Source of the DNA: Nitrospinaceae bacterium
GTDB lineage: Bacteria > Nitrospinota > Nitrospinia > Nitrospinales > VA-1
Length of the DNA: 5,575 nt
Assembly: GCA_029261675.1 (NCBI GenBank)
Contig: JAJDBA010000115.1
Location: 1 to 5,575 of the forward strand
Direction of reading: 5' to 3'
Numbering within the stretch: position 1 is the stretch's first letter; each line of letters starts with the position of its first letter. Both the position numbers and the translations under genes were made by a program. Positions 1 through 5,575 of this stretch are shown one piece after another. Below the pieces are notes generated by a model. The model had not been told where the DNA came from. It saw only the letters and a program-made list of their open reading frames with translations, and did not search any database.

Positions 1-264
1 CCCTCCTAATCCGACCATTAATAATCTTTGCGGTTTGGGACAGAAAAGCAAAGATGCCATCATCATATTGGAATAGACCAGTGACAATTGCTTTTGTTTC
101 TCGATATTCACCCTGCTTTGCAGAAAATAATCACCATTGCCCTTAAACCAAAGTTCCCGGTAGTCGTCATTTTGAATGACATAAATGTCGTTGTACTGGG
201 TACGTTCTCTGGCCAACACCTTAATCACCGGCTCTTTTGCTTTTTTTTCCAGAAAATTGAACAT
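1..264 (-). CDS. Spermidine synthase-like protein, N-terminal part (runs off left edge)
   Basis: Reading the minus strand from an ATG at 264-262 gives 88 uninterrupted codons to the window edge, so only the N-terminus is present. The protein starts MFNFLEKK. It then shows features of the polyamine aminopropyltransferase (SpeE) fold: a beta-rich N-terminal part with YNDIYVIQ (24-31) and YRELWFKGNGDYFLQS (35-50), a tyrosine before a methionine-rich helix (YSNMMMASLLF, 64-74), and the start of the Rossmann nucleotide-binding strand, LLMVGLGG (81-88), cut off just where the glycine-rich loop lies. SpeE enzymes move an aminopropyl group from decarboxylated SAM to putrescine, but many relatives of this fold are uncharacterised. 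The catalytic aspartates lie beyond the edge, so the substrate cannot be assigned. A Shine-Dalgarno AGGA (274-277, minus strand) lies 9 bases before the ATG. No membrane segment precedes the catalytic fold. It is divergent from pckA. The family is fairly sure, the exact function is not. Confidence 0.82.
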   Translation of the reverse strand, partial: MFNFLEKKAKEPVIKVLARERTQYNDIYVIQNDDYRELWFKGNGDYFLQSRVNIEKQKQLSLVYSNMMMASLLFCPKPQRLLMVGLGG

Positions 265-320
265 TTTGAAGATTCCTGTTTTTAACCGATAAGAAATAGA
301 GTTTTAGCCCCAAAAACCTA

Positions 321-348
321 TTTTCATTTATATTTTATATGCTAAAAT
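321..348 (+). promoter_or_regulatory. Possible sigma-70 promoter for pckA
   Basis: An extended -10 element, TGCTAAAAT (340-348), lies 16 bases after a weak -35-like TTTTCA (321-326). The surrounding 311-360 stretch is strongly AT-rich, as divergent promoter regions usually are. If real, it would give a pckA leader of roughly 90 bases that carries the inverted repeats at 370-421. The -35 match is only partial, so this is a tentative call. For the minus-strand gene I found no clear hexamer pair, though its promoter probably lies in the same AT-rich stretch. Confidence 0.3.
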
Positions 349-369
349 AAATTATGGTTTATTAGTAGG

Positions 370-395
370 CCCCGGGAACGGGGAAAACTGTTCCC
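370..395 (+). repeat. Overlapping inverted repeats in the pckA leader
   Basis: Two stems share the same bases. CCCC (370-373) can pair with GGGG (380-383) around a six-base loop GGGAAC. Alternatively that loop GGGAAC (374-379) can pair with GTTCCC (390-395) across a ten-base loop. The two structures exclude each other. The second is also a simple dyad that a DNA-binding regulator could use. There is no U-tract after either stem, so neither is an intrinsic terminator. Role unknown. Confidence 0.45.
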
Positions 396-408
396 AAATA
401 AGGGTTTA

Positions 409-421
409 CGGTTGCTCACCG
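409..421 (+). repeat. Small inverted repeat before the pckA ribosome binding site
   Basis: CGGT (409-412) and ACCG (418-421) can pair around a five-base loop TGCTC. The stem ends ten bases before the ribosome binding site at 431-437. A four-base stem can arise by chance, so this matters only together with the stems at 370-395. Confidence 0.3.
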
Positions 422-430
422 CCTTATAAT

Positions 431-437
431 AAAGGAA
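431..437 (+). promoter_or_regulatory. Ribosome binding site that decides the pckA start
   Basis: AAAGGAA sits with GGA (434-436) nine bases before the ATG at 446 but only three bases before the in-frame TTG at 440. The spacing favours ATG 446 as the start and makes the TTG start, which would add two residues, unlikely. Confidence 0.7.
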
Positions 438-445
438 TTTTGTCC

Positions 446-2101
446 ATGCCGCAAAACGTTTTAAAACATAAAGTAGGTTTGGAAACTCACGGCCTCAAGA
501 ACTTAAAAAAAATCAACTGGAATTTATCCACTCCACAGCTTTACGAGCACATAATAGCCAATAAAGAAGGCCAATTGTCACATCTTGGCCCTGTTTGTGT
601 AACCACAGGTGAGCATACAGGTAGAGCTCCTAACGATAAATTTATCGTTCAAGAGCCCTCCAGCCAAGAAAATATCTGGTGGGGAAAGGTGAACCGCCCC
701 TTTTCCGTAGAACAATTTGAAGCTCTCTATTCTCGTGTATTGGCTTATTTGCAAGGCAAGGAAGTCTATGTCCAAGATTGTTGTGCCGGATGCGACCCAA
801 ACCATCAGACTCATATCCGTGTTATTACCGAACACGCATGGCACAGTTTATTTGCCCGTAATATGTTTATACAGATTAAGGATATGGCTAAACTGGAGAA
901 CCATGAGCCCGCATTCACTATTATGCATGTGCCTGATTTCAAGGCGGTGCCAGCCATTGACGGTACCAATTCAGAGGTTTTTGTCATCGTTGACTTTGGC
1001 AAACAACTGGTCCTTATCGGAGGCACAAGCTACGCAGGGGAAATTAAGAAATCCGTATTCTCCATATTGAATTATCTGCTACCGCAAAAACAGTCCGTTC
1101 TATCCATGCATTGTTCCGCTAATATTGGTAAAAAAGGGGATTCTGCAATATTTTTTGGGCTTTCCGGCACCGGTAAAACCACATTATCCGCCGATCCACA
1201 AAGAAAGCTCATTGGAGATGACGAGCACGGATGGAGTGATCGCGGTGTTTTTAACTTTGAAGGCGGTTGTTACGCCAAAGTAATCCGCCTTTCACAAAAA
1301 TCAGAACCCGAAATTTTTGAATGCACACGTCGATTCGGCACCTTGCTTGAGAACGTGGTTCTGAGCAAAGATGCACGACGGTTGGACTTGGACGATGCCA
1401 GTCTGACTGAAAACACGCGTGCCAGCTATCCCATCACCCATATTAACAACGCAGTACTTGAAGGCATGGGTGGACATCCTGACAATGTAATCATGCTAAC
1501 CTGCGATGCTTATGGTGTCATGCCTCCGGTTTCAAAACTAACACCCGAGCAAGCCATGTACCATTTCATTTCCGGTTACACCGCCAAGGTTGCGGGCACC
1601 GAAAAGGGTATGAGCCGCGAACCTACGGCTATATTCAGCACCTGTTTTGGTGCTCCTTTCATGTCATTGCATCCTTCGGTTTATGCCGATATGCTCGGTG
1701 AAAGAATTGACAAGCATAAAGTCTCTTGCTGGCTTGTAAACACCGGTTGGACGGGAGGAGCTTACGGGGTGGGGAAAAGAATCGAAATTAAATATACCCG
1801 CGCTATGATCAAGGCCATTCTCGAAGGTCAACTGGACAATATTGAAACCGAAACCGATCCGGTATTCGGGATACAAATTCCACTGACTGTTAAAGGCGTA
1901 CCAAAAGAATACCTATTTCCCAGAAATACCTGGAAAAATCCGGAAGCCTATGACGAGAAAGCCAATGAACTGGCCAACCAGTTTATTGAAAACTTTAAAG
2001 AATATGAGAACAACGTGGATAAGAAAATTCTCGACGCAAGCCCAAAGCCTGTTGCAGGCAAGAAAAAGTCTGCCGGGAAAATTCACGAGCTTAGAAAATA
2101 G
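446..2101 (+). CDS. pckA: Phosphoenolpyruvate carboxykinase (ATP)
   Basis: This cytoplasmic enzyme converts oxaloacetate and ATP to phosphoenolpyruvate, CO2 and ADP, the entry step of gluconeogenesis. The 551-residue protein (start at ATG 446) is close to the 540 residues of the E. coli enzyme. Visible landmarks are: HTGRAPNDKF (57-66) with the substrate arginine R60; YAGEIKKS (196-203), with K202 as likely Mn ligand; MHCSANIG (221-228) with H222 as the second ligand; the P-loop GLSGTGKTTLS (238-248); the kinase-2 motif LIGDDEHGW (255-263) with D259; ENTRASYPI (322-330) with R325; and WLVNTGWTGGAYGVGKR (429-445). The P-loop and length identify the ATP form rather than the GTP form. Oddities are a VQDCCAGCDP segment with three close cysteines (112, 113, 116) and a lysine-rich C-terminal tail of about 16 residues. 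The gene is its own unit, closed by the terminator at 2128-2160. Confidence 0.97.
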   Translation: MPQNVLKHKVGLETHGLKNLKKINWNLSTPQLYEHIIANKEGQLSHLGPVCVTTGEHTGRAPNDKFIVQEPSSQENIWWGKVNRPFSVEQFEALYSRVLAYLQGKEVYVQDCCAGCDPNHQTHIRVITEHAWHSLFARNMFIQIKDMAKLENHEPAFTIMHVPDFKAVPAIDGTNSEVFVIVDFGKQLVLIGGTSYAGEIKKSVFSILNYLLPQKQSVLSMHCSANIGKKGDSAIFFGLSGTGKTTLSADPQRKLIGDDEHGWSDRGVFNFEGGCYAKVIRLSQKSEPEIFECTRRFGTLLENVVLSKDARRLDLDDASLTENTRASYPITHINNAVLEGMGGHPDNVIMLTCDAYGVMPPVSKLTPEQAMYHFISGYTAKVAGTEKGMSREPTAIFSTCFGAPFMSLHPSVYADMLGERIDKHKVSCWLVNTGWTGGAYGVGKRIEIKYTRAMIKAILEGQLDNIETETDPVFGIQIPLTVKGVPKEYLFPRNTWKNPEAYDEKANELANQFIENFKEYENNVDKKILDASPKPVAGKKKSAGKIHELRK

Positions 2102-2127
2102 CAGTCTCATAAAAATGATTTCAAACC

Positions 2128-2166
2128 TTTACCCGCTCTTGCAACCCAAGAGCGGGTAAATTTATT
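2128..2166 (+). terminator. Intrinsic terminator after pckA
   Basis: A perfect 13-bp stem, TTTACCCGCTCTT (2128-2140) with AAGAGCGGGTAAA (2148-2160), encloses a seven-base loop GCAACCC and is followed by TTTATT. It begins 27 bases after the pckA stop codon. The G+C-rich core and T-rich tail fit Rho-independent termination, separating pckA from the pdxA operon. The tail is interrupted by one A, so some read-through is possible. Confidence 0.88.
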
Positions 2167-2191
2167 GCATCAAATACAGTTAGTTAATTTT

Positions 2192-2219
2192 TTGCAACTA
2201 TTTTCCCCACATTTACTCT
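2192..2219 (+). promoter_or_regulatory. Possible promoter of the pdxA-rsmA-cobA/hemD operon
   Basis: TTGCAA (2192-2197) and TACTCT (2214-2219) are separated by 16 bases and match the sigma-70 consensus at four and three of six positions. They lie between the pckA terminator and the pdxA start, where a promoter is needed if termination is efficient. Predicted transcription would start close to 2226, leaving a very short leader. The hexamers are weak, so the position is uncertain even though a promoter in 2161-2238 is likely. Confidence 0.27.
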
Positions 2220-2238
2220 ACATCTAAAAGAATAATAA

Positions 2239-3231
2239 ATGGAAGCCATCATTGCATTAACTCTCGGTGACCCTGCGGGGATCGGTCCTGAAATAATTGT
2301 CAAAGCGTTTCAGGATGAACTCTTATCGGTCGATACCCGGGTTCTAGTAATTGGCGATGCCGAGGTACTTAAAAAAACCGCAAAGCAAATTGCACCAGAA
2401 ATTCTCATCCATTCGGTCACCTCACCTGAAGAAGGTTGGTACCAGACCTGCACAATAGATGTCATCGATCTTAAAAATGTACCCGAAACACTTTCCATGG
2501 GGAAACCCTCTGCAGAGGGCGGCAAGGCCAGTTATGAAGCCATCCAAAAAGCCGTTGAACTAGCTCTCAAAGATGAGGTCGCCGCCATTACAACCAGCCC
2601 TATTAATAAACAAAGCTTACATTTGGCGGGTCATCCTTTCCCGGGGCATACTGAACTTTTAGGACATTTGACAGACTCTAAAAGTCCCAGCCTTATGATG
2701 GAAGGGAATTCACTGCGAGTGGTATTAGTAACAACACATCTTCCTTTGGATCAGGTCAAATCACAAATTACCGAAGAAAAAGTTTTGCAAAGCATCCGGC
2801 AAACAAATGATTGGCTACAGAAACATGTTACAGATGTTCCCAGCATTGCCGTGGTCGGTCTTAATCCGCATTGCGGTGATGGCGGTATTTTTGGGAAGGA
2901 GGAAATAGAATTCATCCTTCCAGCAATAAAAACGGCACAGCAGGAAGGCATTCAAGCAAGTGGCCCCTATCCAGCAGATGCTCTGTTTCAAAGAACGGCA
3001 TCCGAAAAATACGATGCGGTCATCTGCATGTATCACGATCAAGGAATGATCCCCGTGAAAATGAATGGTATGGGAGTCAATATAACTATGGGTCTGCCAA
3101 TCTTACGAACGTCTGTGGATCATGGCACTGCCTACGATATTGTCGGTCGCAACAAAGCCTCTGCAGAAAACCTTAAGCTGGCATTAAAAACTGCGGGCCG
3201 ATTATCGCAATCCACTCTTCCCATGCAATGA
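2239..3231 (+). CDS. pdxA: 4-hydroxythreonine-4-phosphate dehydrogenase
   Basis: PdxA oxidises 4-phosphohydroxy-L-threonine with NAD+; the product decarboxylates to 3-amino-2-oxopropyl phosphate, which PdxJ joins to deoxyxylulose phosphate. It therefore marks the DXP-dependent route to pyridoxal phosphate. The 330 residues match the family length (about 330). Near the N-terminus is LTLGDPAGIGPE (7-18). The metal-binding histidines are visible as H167 (TTHLP), H211 (NPHCGDGG) and H266 (MYHDQG). Substrate contacts include H137 and T138 in GHTE, K274 and R290. TSPINK (119-124) and TSVDHGTAYDIVG (291-303) are also family signatures. NPHCGDGG replaces the more usual NPHAGEGG, a conservative difference near a metal ligand. 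The start places GDPAGIGPE at the expected distance from the N-terminus, although only a weak AAAAG (2226-2230) serves as ribosome binding site. It is the first gene of a three-gene operon and overlaps rsmA by ATGA. Confidence 0.96.
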   Translation: MEAIIALTLGDPAGIGPEIIVKAFQDELLSVDTRVLVIGDAEVLKKTAKQIAPEILIHSVTSPEEGWYQTCTIDVIDLKNVPETLSMGKPSAEGGKASYEAIQKAVELALKDEVAAITTSPINKQSLHLAGHPFPGHTELLGHLTDSKSPSLMMEGNSLRVVLVTTHLPLDQVKSQITEEKVLQSIRQTNDWLQKHVTDVPSIAVVGLNPHCGDGGIFGKEEIEFILPAIKTAQQEGIQASGPYPADALFQRTASEKYDAVICMYHDQGMIPVKMNGMGVNITMGLPILRTSVDHGTAYDIVGRNKASAENLKLALKTAGRLSQSTLPMQ

Positions 3232-4001
3232 GAAAAAGGCCGCTCGGGCAAAACTTTCTTGTCGATTCTGAAATTGCACACAATATTATCACGTTGGCAA
3301 ATATCCAACCCGAAGATCACGTTGTCGAAATCGGACCCGGAAAGGGCGTTCTCACGCAACGGCTTCTCCCGATAGCGCGTTCCCTGACTGCTATTGAGCT
3401 CGACCCTAAACTGTGCCGGGAATTGGAAAGCCGTTTTCCTGATAGTCCTTCTTTTAAAATAGTAGAAAAGGATGCCGCAAAATTCGACTACGCCTCTCTC
3501 GAACCAGGCTTCAAAGTTGTGTCCAACCTTCCTTACTATGCGGCCACCCATATAATGAAAAAACTGATCCATTTTGGCAGCCGAATTCAGTCCATGACCC
3601 TAATGATGCAAAAAGAAGTCGTCGACCGACTGACAGCGGAACCGTGCAATAAAGAATACAGCTCGCTTTCGGTTTATGTGCAGTACCACTGCAAGGTAGA
3701 ACGCTTGCTGGAAATACCCAATACTGCTTTTTCACCGCGACCCAAAATAGACTCTTCTCTATTCTCTCTGAAACCACTGCCACAACCCAGTGTTCAAGTT
3801 GAAGACCCGCAACTTTTTTTCAAAATAGTCAATGCCGCTTTTTTGCACAAACGAAAAATGCTCAAAAACAATCTAAAGCCATGGGAAGATAAATTCGAAC
3901 AAGCCCAACTTGCCGGCATCGATCTTTCCAGACGAGGCGAAACCCTGTCCATGTCTGACTTTGCAAATATGGCCAATTACCTGCATTCCCAAAATGAATA
4001 A
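3228..4001 (+). CDS. rsmA: 16S rRNA adenine N6-dimethyltransferase (KsgA/RsmA)
   Basis: RsmA transfers four methyl groups from S-adenosylmethionine to two adjacent adenines near the 3' end of 16S rRNA (A1518 and A1519 in E. coli), a late check in 30S subunit assembly. The 257-residue protein is complete. It has LGQNFL (6-11), the SAM loop EIGPGKG (34-40), the acidic ribose contact E57 in IELDP, D82 in the adenine pocket, and the catalytic motif NLPYY (100-104). C-terminal family marks are FSPRPKIDS (168-176), AAFLHKRKMLKNNL (203-216) and a final RRGETLSM helix region (235-242). The N-terminus is short, beginning only five residues before LGQNFL. The ATG lies inside the pdxA stop (ATGA), and no Shine-Dalgarno precedes it, so ribosomes finishing pdxA probably reinitiate here. 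A pdxA-ksgA pairing is also known from enteric bacteria, which supports the call. Confidence 0.97.
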   Translation: MRKRPLGQNFLVDSEIAHNIITLANIQPEDHVVEIGPGKGVLTQRLLPIARSLTAIELDPKLCRELESRFPDSPSFKIVEKDAAKFDYASLEPGFKVVSNLPYYAATHIMKKLIHFGSRIQSMTLMMQKEVVDRLTAEPCNKEYSSLSVYVQYHCKVERLLEIPNTAFSPRPKIDSSLFSLKPLPQPSVQVEDPQLFFKIVNAAFLHKRKMLKNNLKPWEDKFEQAQLAGIDLSRRGETLSMSDFANMANYLHSQNE

Positions 4002-5526
4002 TTCAAGCAACAAACAGGGAAAAGTAATCCTCGTTGGTGCCGGGCCAGGGGATGCGAGTCTATTGACCTTGCAGGGGAAACACTGGCTACAAAAAGCCGA
4101 TGTCGTTCTTTTCGACCATCTGGTAAACGAAGACCTGTTACGTTTTACGCAAAAAGAAACAGAAATTATCTACGTTGGAAAAAAAGAAGGCGTTGCCAGT
4201 CTCGAGCAGGAAAAAATTAATGCTCTGCTTGTTGAAAAAGCCGAAGAAGGAAAGATTGTTGTGCGACTCAAAGGCGGAGACCCTTTTATTTTTGGTCGCG
4301 GTGGCGAAGAGATTCAAGCGGTCAGCAAGTTACAAATTCCCTTCCTCATTGTTCCCGGTGTCACATCGGTAACCGGGGTTGCGGCCTATGCTGGCATTCC
4401 TTTAACTCATCGGCATCTTTCTTCAACCCTTTCCATTATCACAGGAAGTAATGAAAAAAAGCAGGACGATATTCACATCGACTGGGAGAAAATAGCTTCC
4501 CGATCCGGCACCCTAGTATTTTTGATGGGCGCACGCAAACTGCCTTTGATCGTAGAAAAACTAATCAAGTTTGGCAAGAACCCGGAAACGCCTATTGCTG
4601 TTATACAATGGGGAAGCACCGCGCGCCAGAAAACCTGGAAGGGAACTCTCTCGACCATTGTAGAAATGGCTTCCAAGGAAAAAATATCGCCCCCCGCCCT
4701 CACCATTATCGGCGAAGTGGTCAACTTGAAACCCGAAATAGAATGGTATGAACACTTACCCCTATTCGGAAAAACCGTTGTGGTAACCCGTAAGGGAGAC
4801 CAAGCCGAAAGCATGATCGAACGGTTGCGAGAATTAGGTGCAGAACCTTTTTTCTTCCCAGTCATCGAAACGATTGCACCTGATGACTGGACACCGCTTG
4901 ATGACGCATTGAAAAATCTTTCTCGTTACGATGGCCTCATTTTTACCAGCGTTAACGGAGTGCGTTTTTTTTCACAACGACTCAAAGAAACCCAGCAAGA
5001 CATTCGCAATTTAAAAGGCGTGAGAGTCTTTACCATTGGACCAAAGACAGCCGAAGCGGTTCGTGATCTGGGAATTTGCGTAGACGTTGTTCCAGATGAC
5101 TTTGTCGCCGAGTCTTTGATAGATAGCATTGGCAAAGAAAACATTGCTAGAAAACGTTTTCTCATTCCCCGTGCTACCGTTGCCCGCGAAATTCTCCCTG
5201 AAAAACTTCGAGAGATGGGAGCCATAGTGGATGTCGCTCCCACTTACCAAACCGTTTTACCGAAAAGCAAATCCGATGCTCTGGCAAAAAGGCTTCATTC
5301 GGAAAATATTGATGTACTGACATTCACCTCGTCATCCACTGTCAAAAACTTTCTCGCCTTAACCGGAGAGGCGATCTTGCCGAAAATAAAAAAAACCCGC
5401 ATCGCCTGCATTGGCCCTGTCACTGCAAAAACCGCAGAAGAGGCAGGATTGAAAGTAGATATCCTTCCTCAGGAATACACGGTCGCATCTCTCCTCGATG
5501 CCATTGAGAACTACTATAAGTCTTAA
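3994..5526 (+). CDS. cobA/hemD: Fused uroporphyrinogen-III C-methyltransferase / uroporphyrinogen-III synthase
   Basis: This 510-residue protein joins two tetrapyrrole enzymes. Residues 10-250 form the SAM-dependent methyltransferase (CobA/SUMT): VGAGPGD (14-20), FDHLV (40-44), VRLKGGDPFIFGRGGEE (90-106), VPGVTSV (120-126), PLTHR (136-140) and FLMGARKL (176-183). Residues 258-508 form HemD: GKTVVVTR (259-266), FTSVNGVRFF (317-326), TIGPKTAEAV (347-356), LIPRATVARE (390-399), TFTSSSTVKNFL (443-454) and IGPVTAKTAEEAGL (473-486). HemD cyclises hydroxymethylbilane to uroporphyrinogen III. SUMT then methylates C2 and C7 to precorrin-2, leading to siroheme or cobalamin, while free uroporphyrinogen III can go to heme. 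Such fusions are known in several phyla. The start chosen is ATG 3994, just before VILVGAGPGD, overlapping the rsmA stop by eight bases (ATGAATAA). An upstream in-frame ATG at 3910 would only add residues read from inside rsmA. No ribosome binding site is evident, suggesting coupling. Confidence 0.95.
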   Translation: MNNSSNKQGKVILVGAGPGDASLLTLQGKHWLQKADVVLFDHLVNEDLLRFTQKETEIIYVGKKEGVASLEQEKINALLVEKAEEGKIVVRLKGGDPFIFGRGGEEIQAVSKLQIPFLIVPGVTSVTGVAAYAGIPLTHRHLSSTLSIITGSNEKKQDDIHIDWEKIASRSGTLVFLMGARKLPLIVEKLIKFGKNPETPIAVIQWGSTARQKTWKGTLSTIVEMASKEKISPPALTIIGEVVNLKPEIEWYEHLPLFGKTVVVTRKGDQAESMIERLRELGAEPFFFPVIETIAPDDWTPLDDALKNLSRYDGLIFTSVNGVRFFSQRLKETQQDIRNLKGVRVFTIGPKTAEAVRDLGICVDVVPDDFVAESLIDSIGKENIARKRFLIPRATVAREILPEKLREMGAIVDVAPTYQTVLPKSKSDALAKRLHSENIDVLTFTSSSTVKNFLALTGEAILPKIKKTRIACIGPVTAKTAEEAGLKVDILPQEYTVASLLDAIENYYKS

Positions 5527-5554
5527 ATTTCTTCTTTTTTACCGCCAGTTCCCG

Positions 5555-5560
5555 TATAAT
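5555..5560 (+). promoter_or_regulatory. Isolated TATAAT element after cobA/hemD
   Basis: A perfect -10 hexamer lies 28 bases after the cobA/hemD stop and sits inside a small CCC (5551-5553) / GGG (5563-5565) dyad. At a 17-base spacing the -35 position reads TTCTTT (5532-5537), which is a poor match. It could start a transcript for a gene beyond the right edge. No terminator hairpin is visible in 5527-5575, so the operon may also continue. Confidence 0.25.
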
Positions 5561-5575
5561 TTGGGCATATAAATT

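Noticed and set aside
88..285. 65-codon + strand reading frame in the left part
   Set aside because: It lies opposite the SpeE-like gene, matches nothing recognisable, has no ribosome binding site, and the minus-strand frame has clear family motifs.
425..430. TATAAT as the pckA -10 box
   Set aside because: It abuts the ribosome binding site, so transcription would start at or after that site, and no -35 hexamer lies at a workable spacing (TTTACG at 405-410 is 14 bases away).
440..445. TTG at 440 as the pckA start
   Set aside because: It is only three bases from the GGA of the ribosome binding site; the ATG at 446 has a normal nine-base spacing.
3132..3572. 146-codon minus-strand frame across the pdxA/rsmA junction
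   Set aside because: It is antisense to two well-supported genes, shows no recognisable domain and no start signal.
3910..3993. Upstream ATG giving cobA/hemD 28 extra residues
   Set aside because: The added sequence is read from inside rsmA, is rich in proline and cysteine without SUMT similarity, and the SUMT domain starts normally soon after ATG 3994.
4473..4865. 130-codon minus-strand frame inside cobA/hemD
   Set aside because: It is antisense to the SUMT-HemD coding sequence, whose motifs are continuous across it, and the translated product has no family features.
1..5575. Search for CRISPR arrays, tRNAs, IS elements, direct-repeat arrays or phage attachment sites
   Set aside because: I saw no regularly spaced repeats, no cloverleaf-like sequence, no transposase frame and no flanking repeats; nearly all bases are in housekeeping genes.

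Overview
This window is a block of bacterial housekeeping metabolism: four complete protein genes on the + strand and the beginning of a fifth on the - strand. I see no RNA genes, mobile elements, CRISPR arrays, phage genes or defence genes. Base composition is balanced to slightly AT-leaning, and the genes look alike in codon use, so nothing suggests recent transfer. The gene set (ATP-type PEP carboxykinase, the DXP-dependent vitamin B6 enzyme PdxA, and a fused CobA-HemD tetrapyrrole protein) points to a free-living, probably Gram-negative bacterium. The CobA-HemD fusion and the style of the PEP carboxykinase fit lineages such as Nitrospinota or the former Deltaproteobacteria. That placement is an inference with low confidence.

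Layout. Bases 1-264 (-) hold the first 88 codons of a spermidine-synthase-like protein that runs off the left edge. Bases 265-445 are a divergent intergenic region. It contains an AT-rich stretch with a weak possible promoter, a cluster of small inverted repeats and the pckA ribosome binding site. pckA occupies 446-2101 and ends at a strong intrinsic terminator (perfect 13-bp stem, 2128-2160). A short gap with a possible promoter leads into pdxA (2239-3231), rsmA/ksgA (3228-4001) and cobA/hemD (3994-5526). These three genes overlap by 4 and 8 bases and must form one translationally coupled operon. The last 49 bases are non-coding and hold a TATAAT-like element but no terminator.

Function. PckA links the TCA cycle to gluconeogenesis and has its own transcription unit. 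The pdxA-rsmA-cobA/hemD operon combines three jobs: a step of pyridoxal phosphate synthesis, universal dimethylation of 16S rRNA, and conversion of hydroxymethylbilane to precorrin-2 for siroheme or cobalamin, with uroporphyrinogen III as a branch to heme. The pdxA-rsmA pair is a known conserved neighbourhood in enteric bacteria; the fused tetrapyrrole gene attached to it is the less usual part. I found no convincing undescribed system. The best second-look items are the pckA leader with mutually exclusive hairpins, a three-cysteine cluster in PckA, and the coupled operon without visible internal ribosome binding sites.
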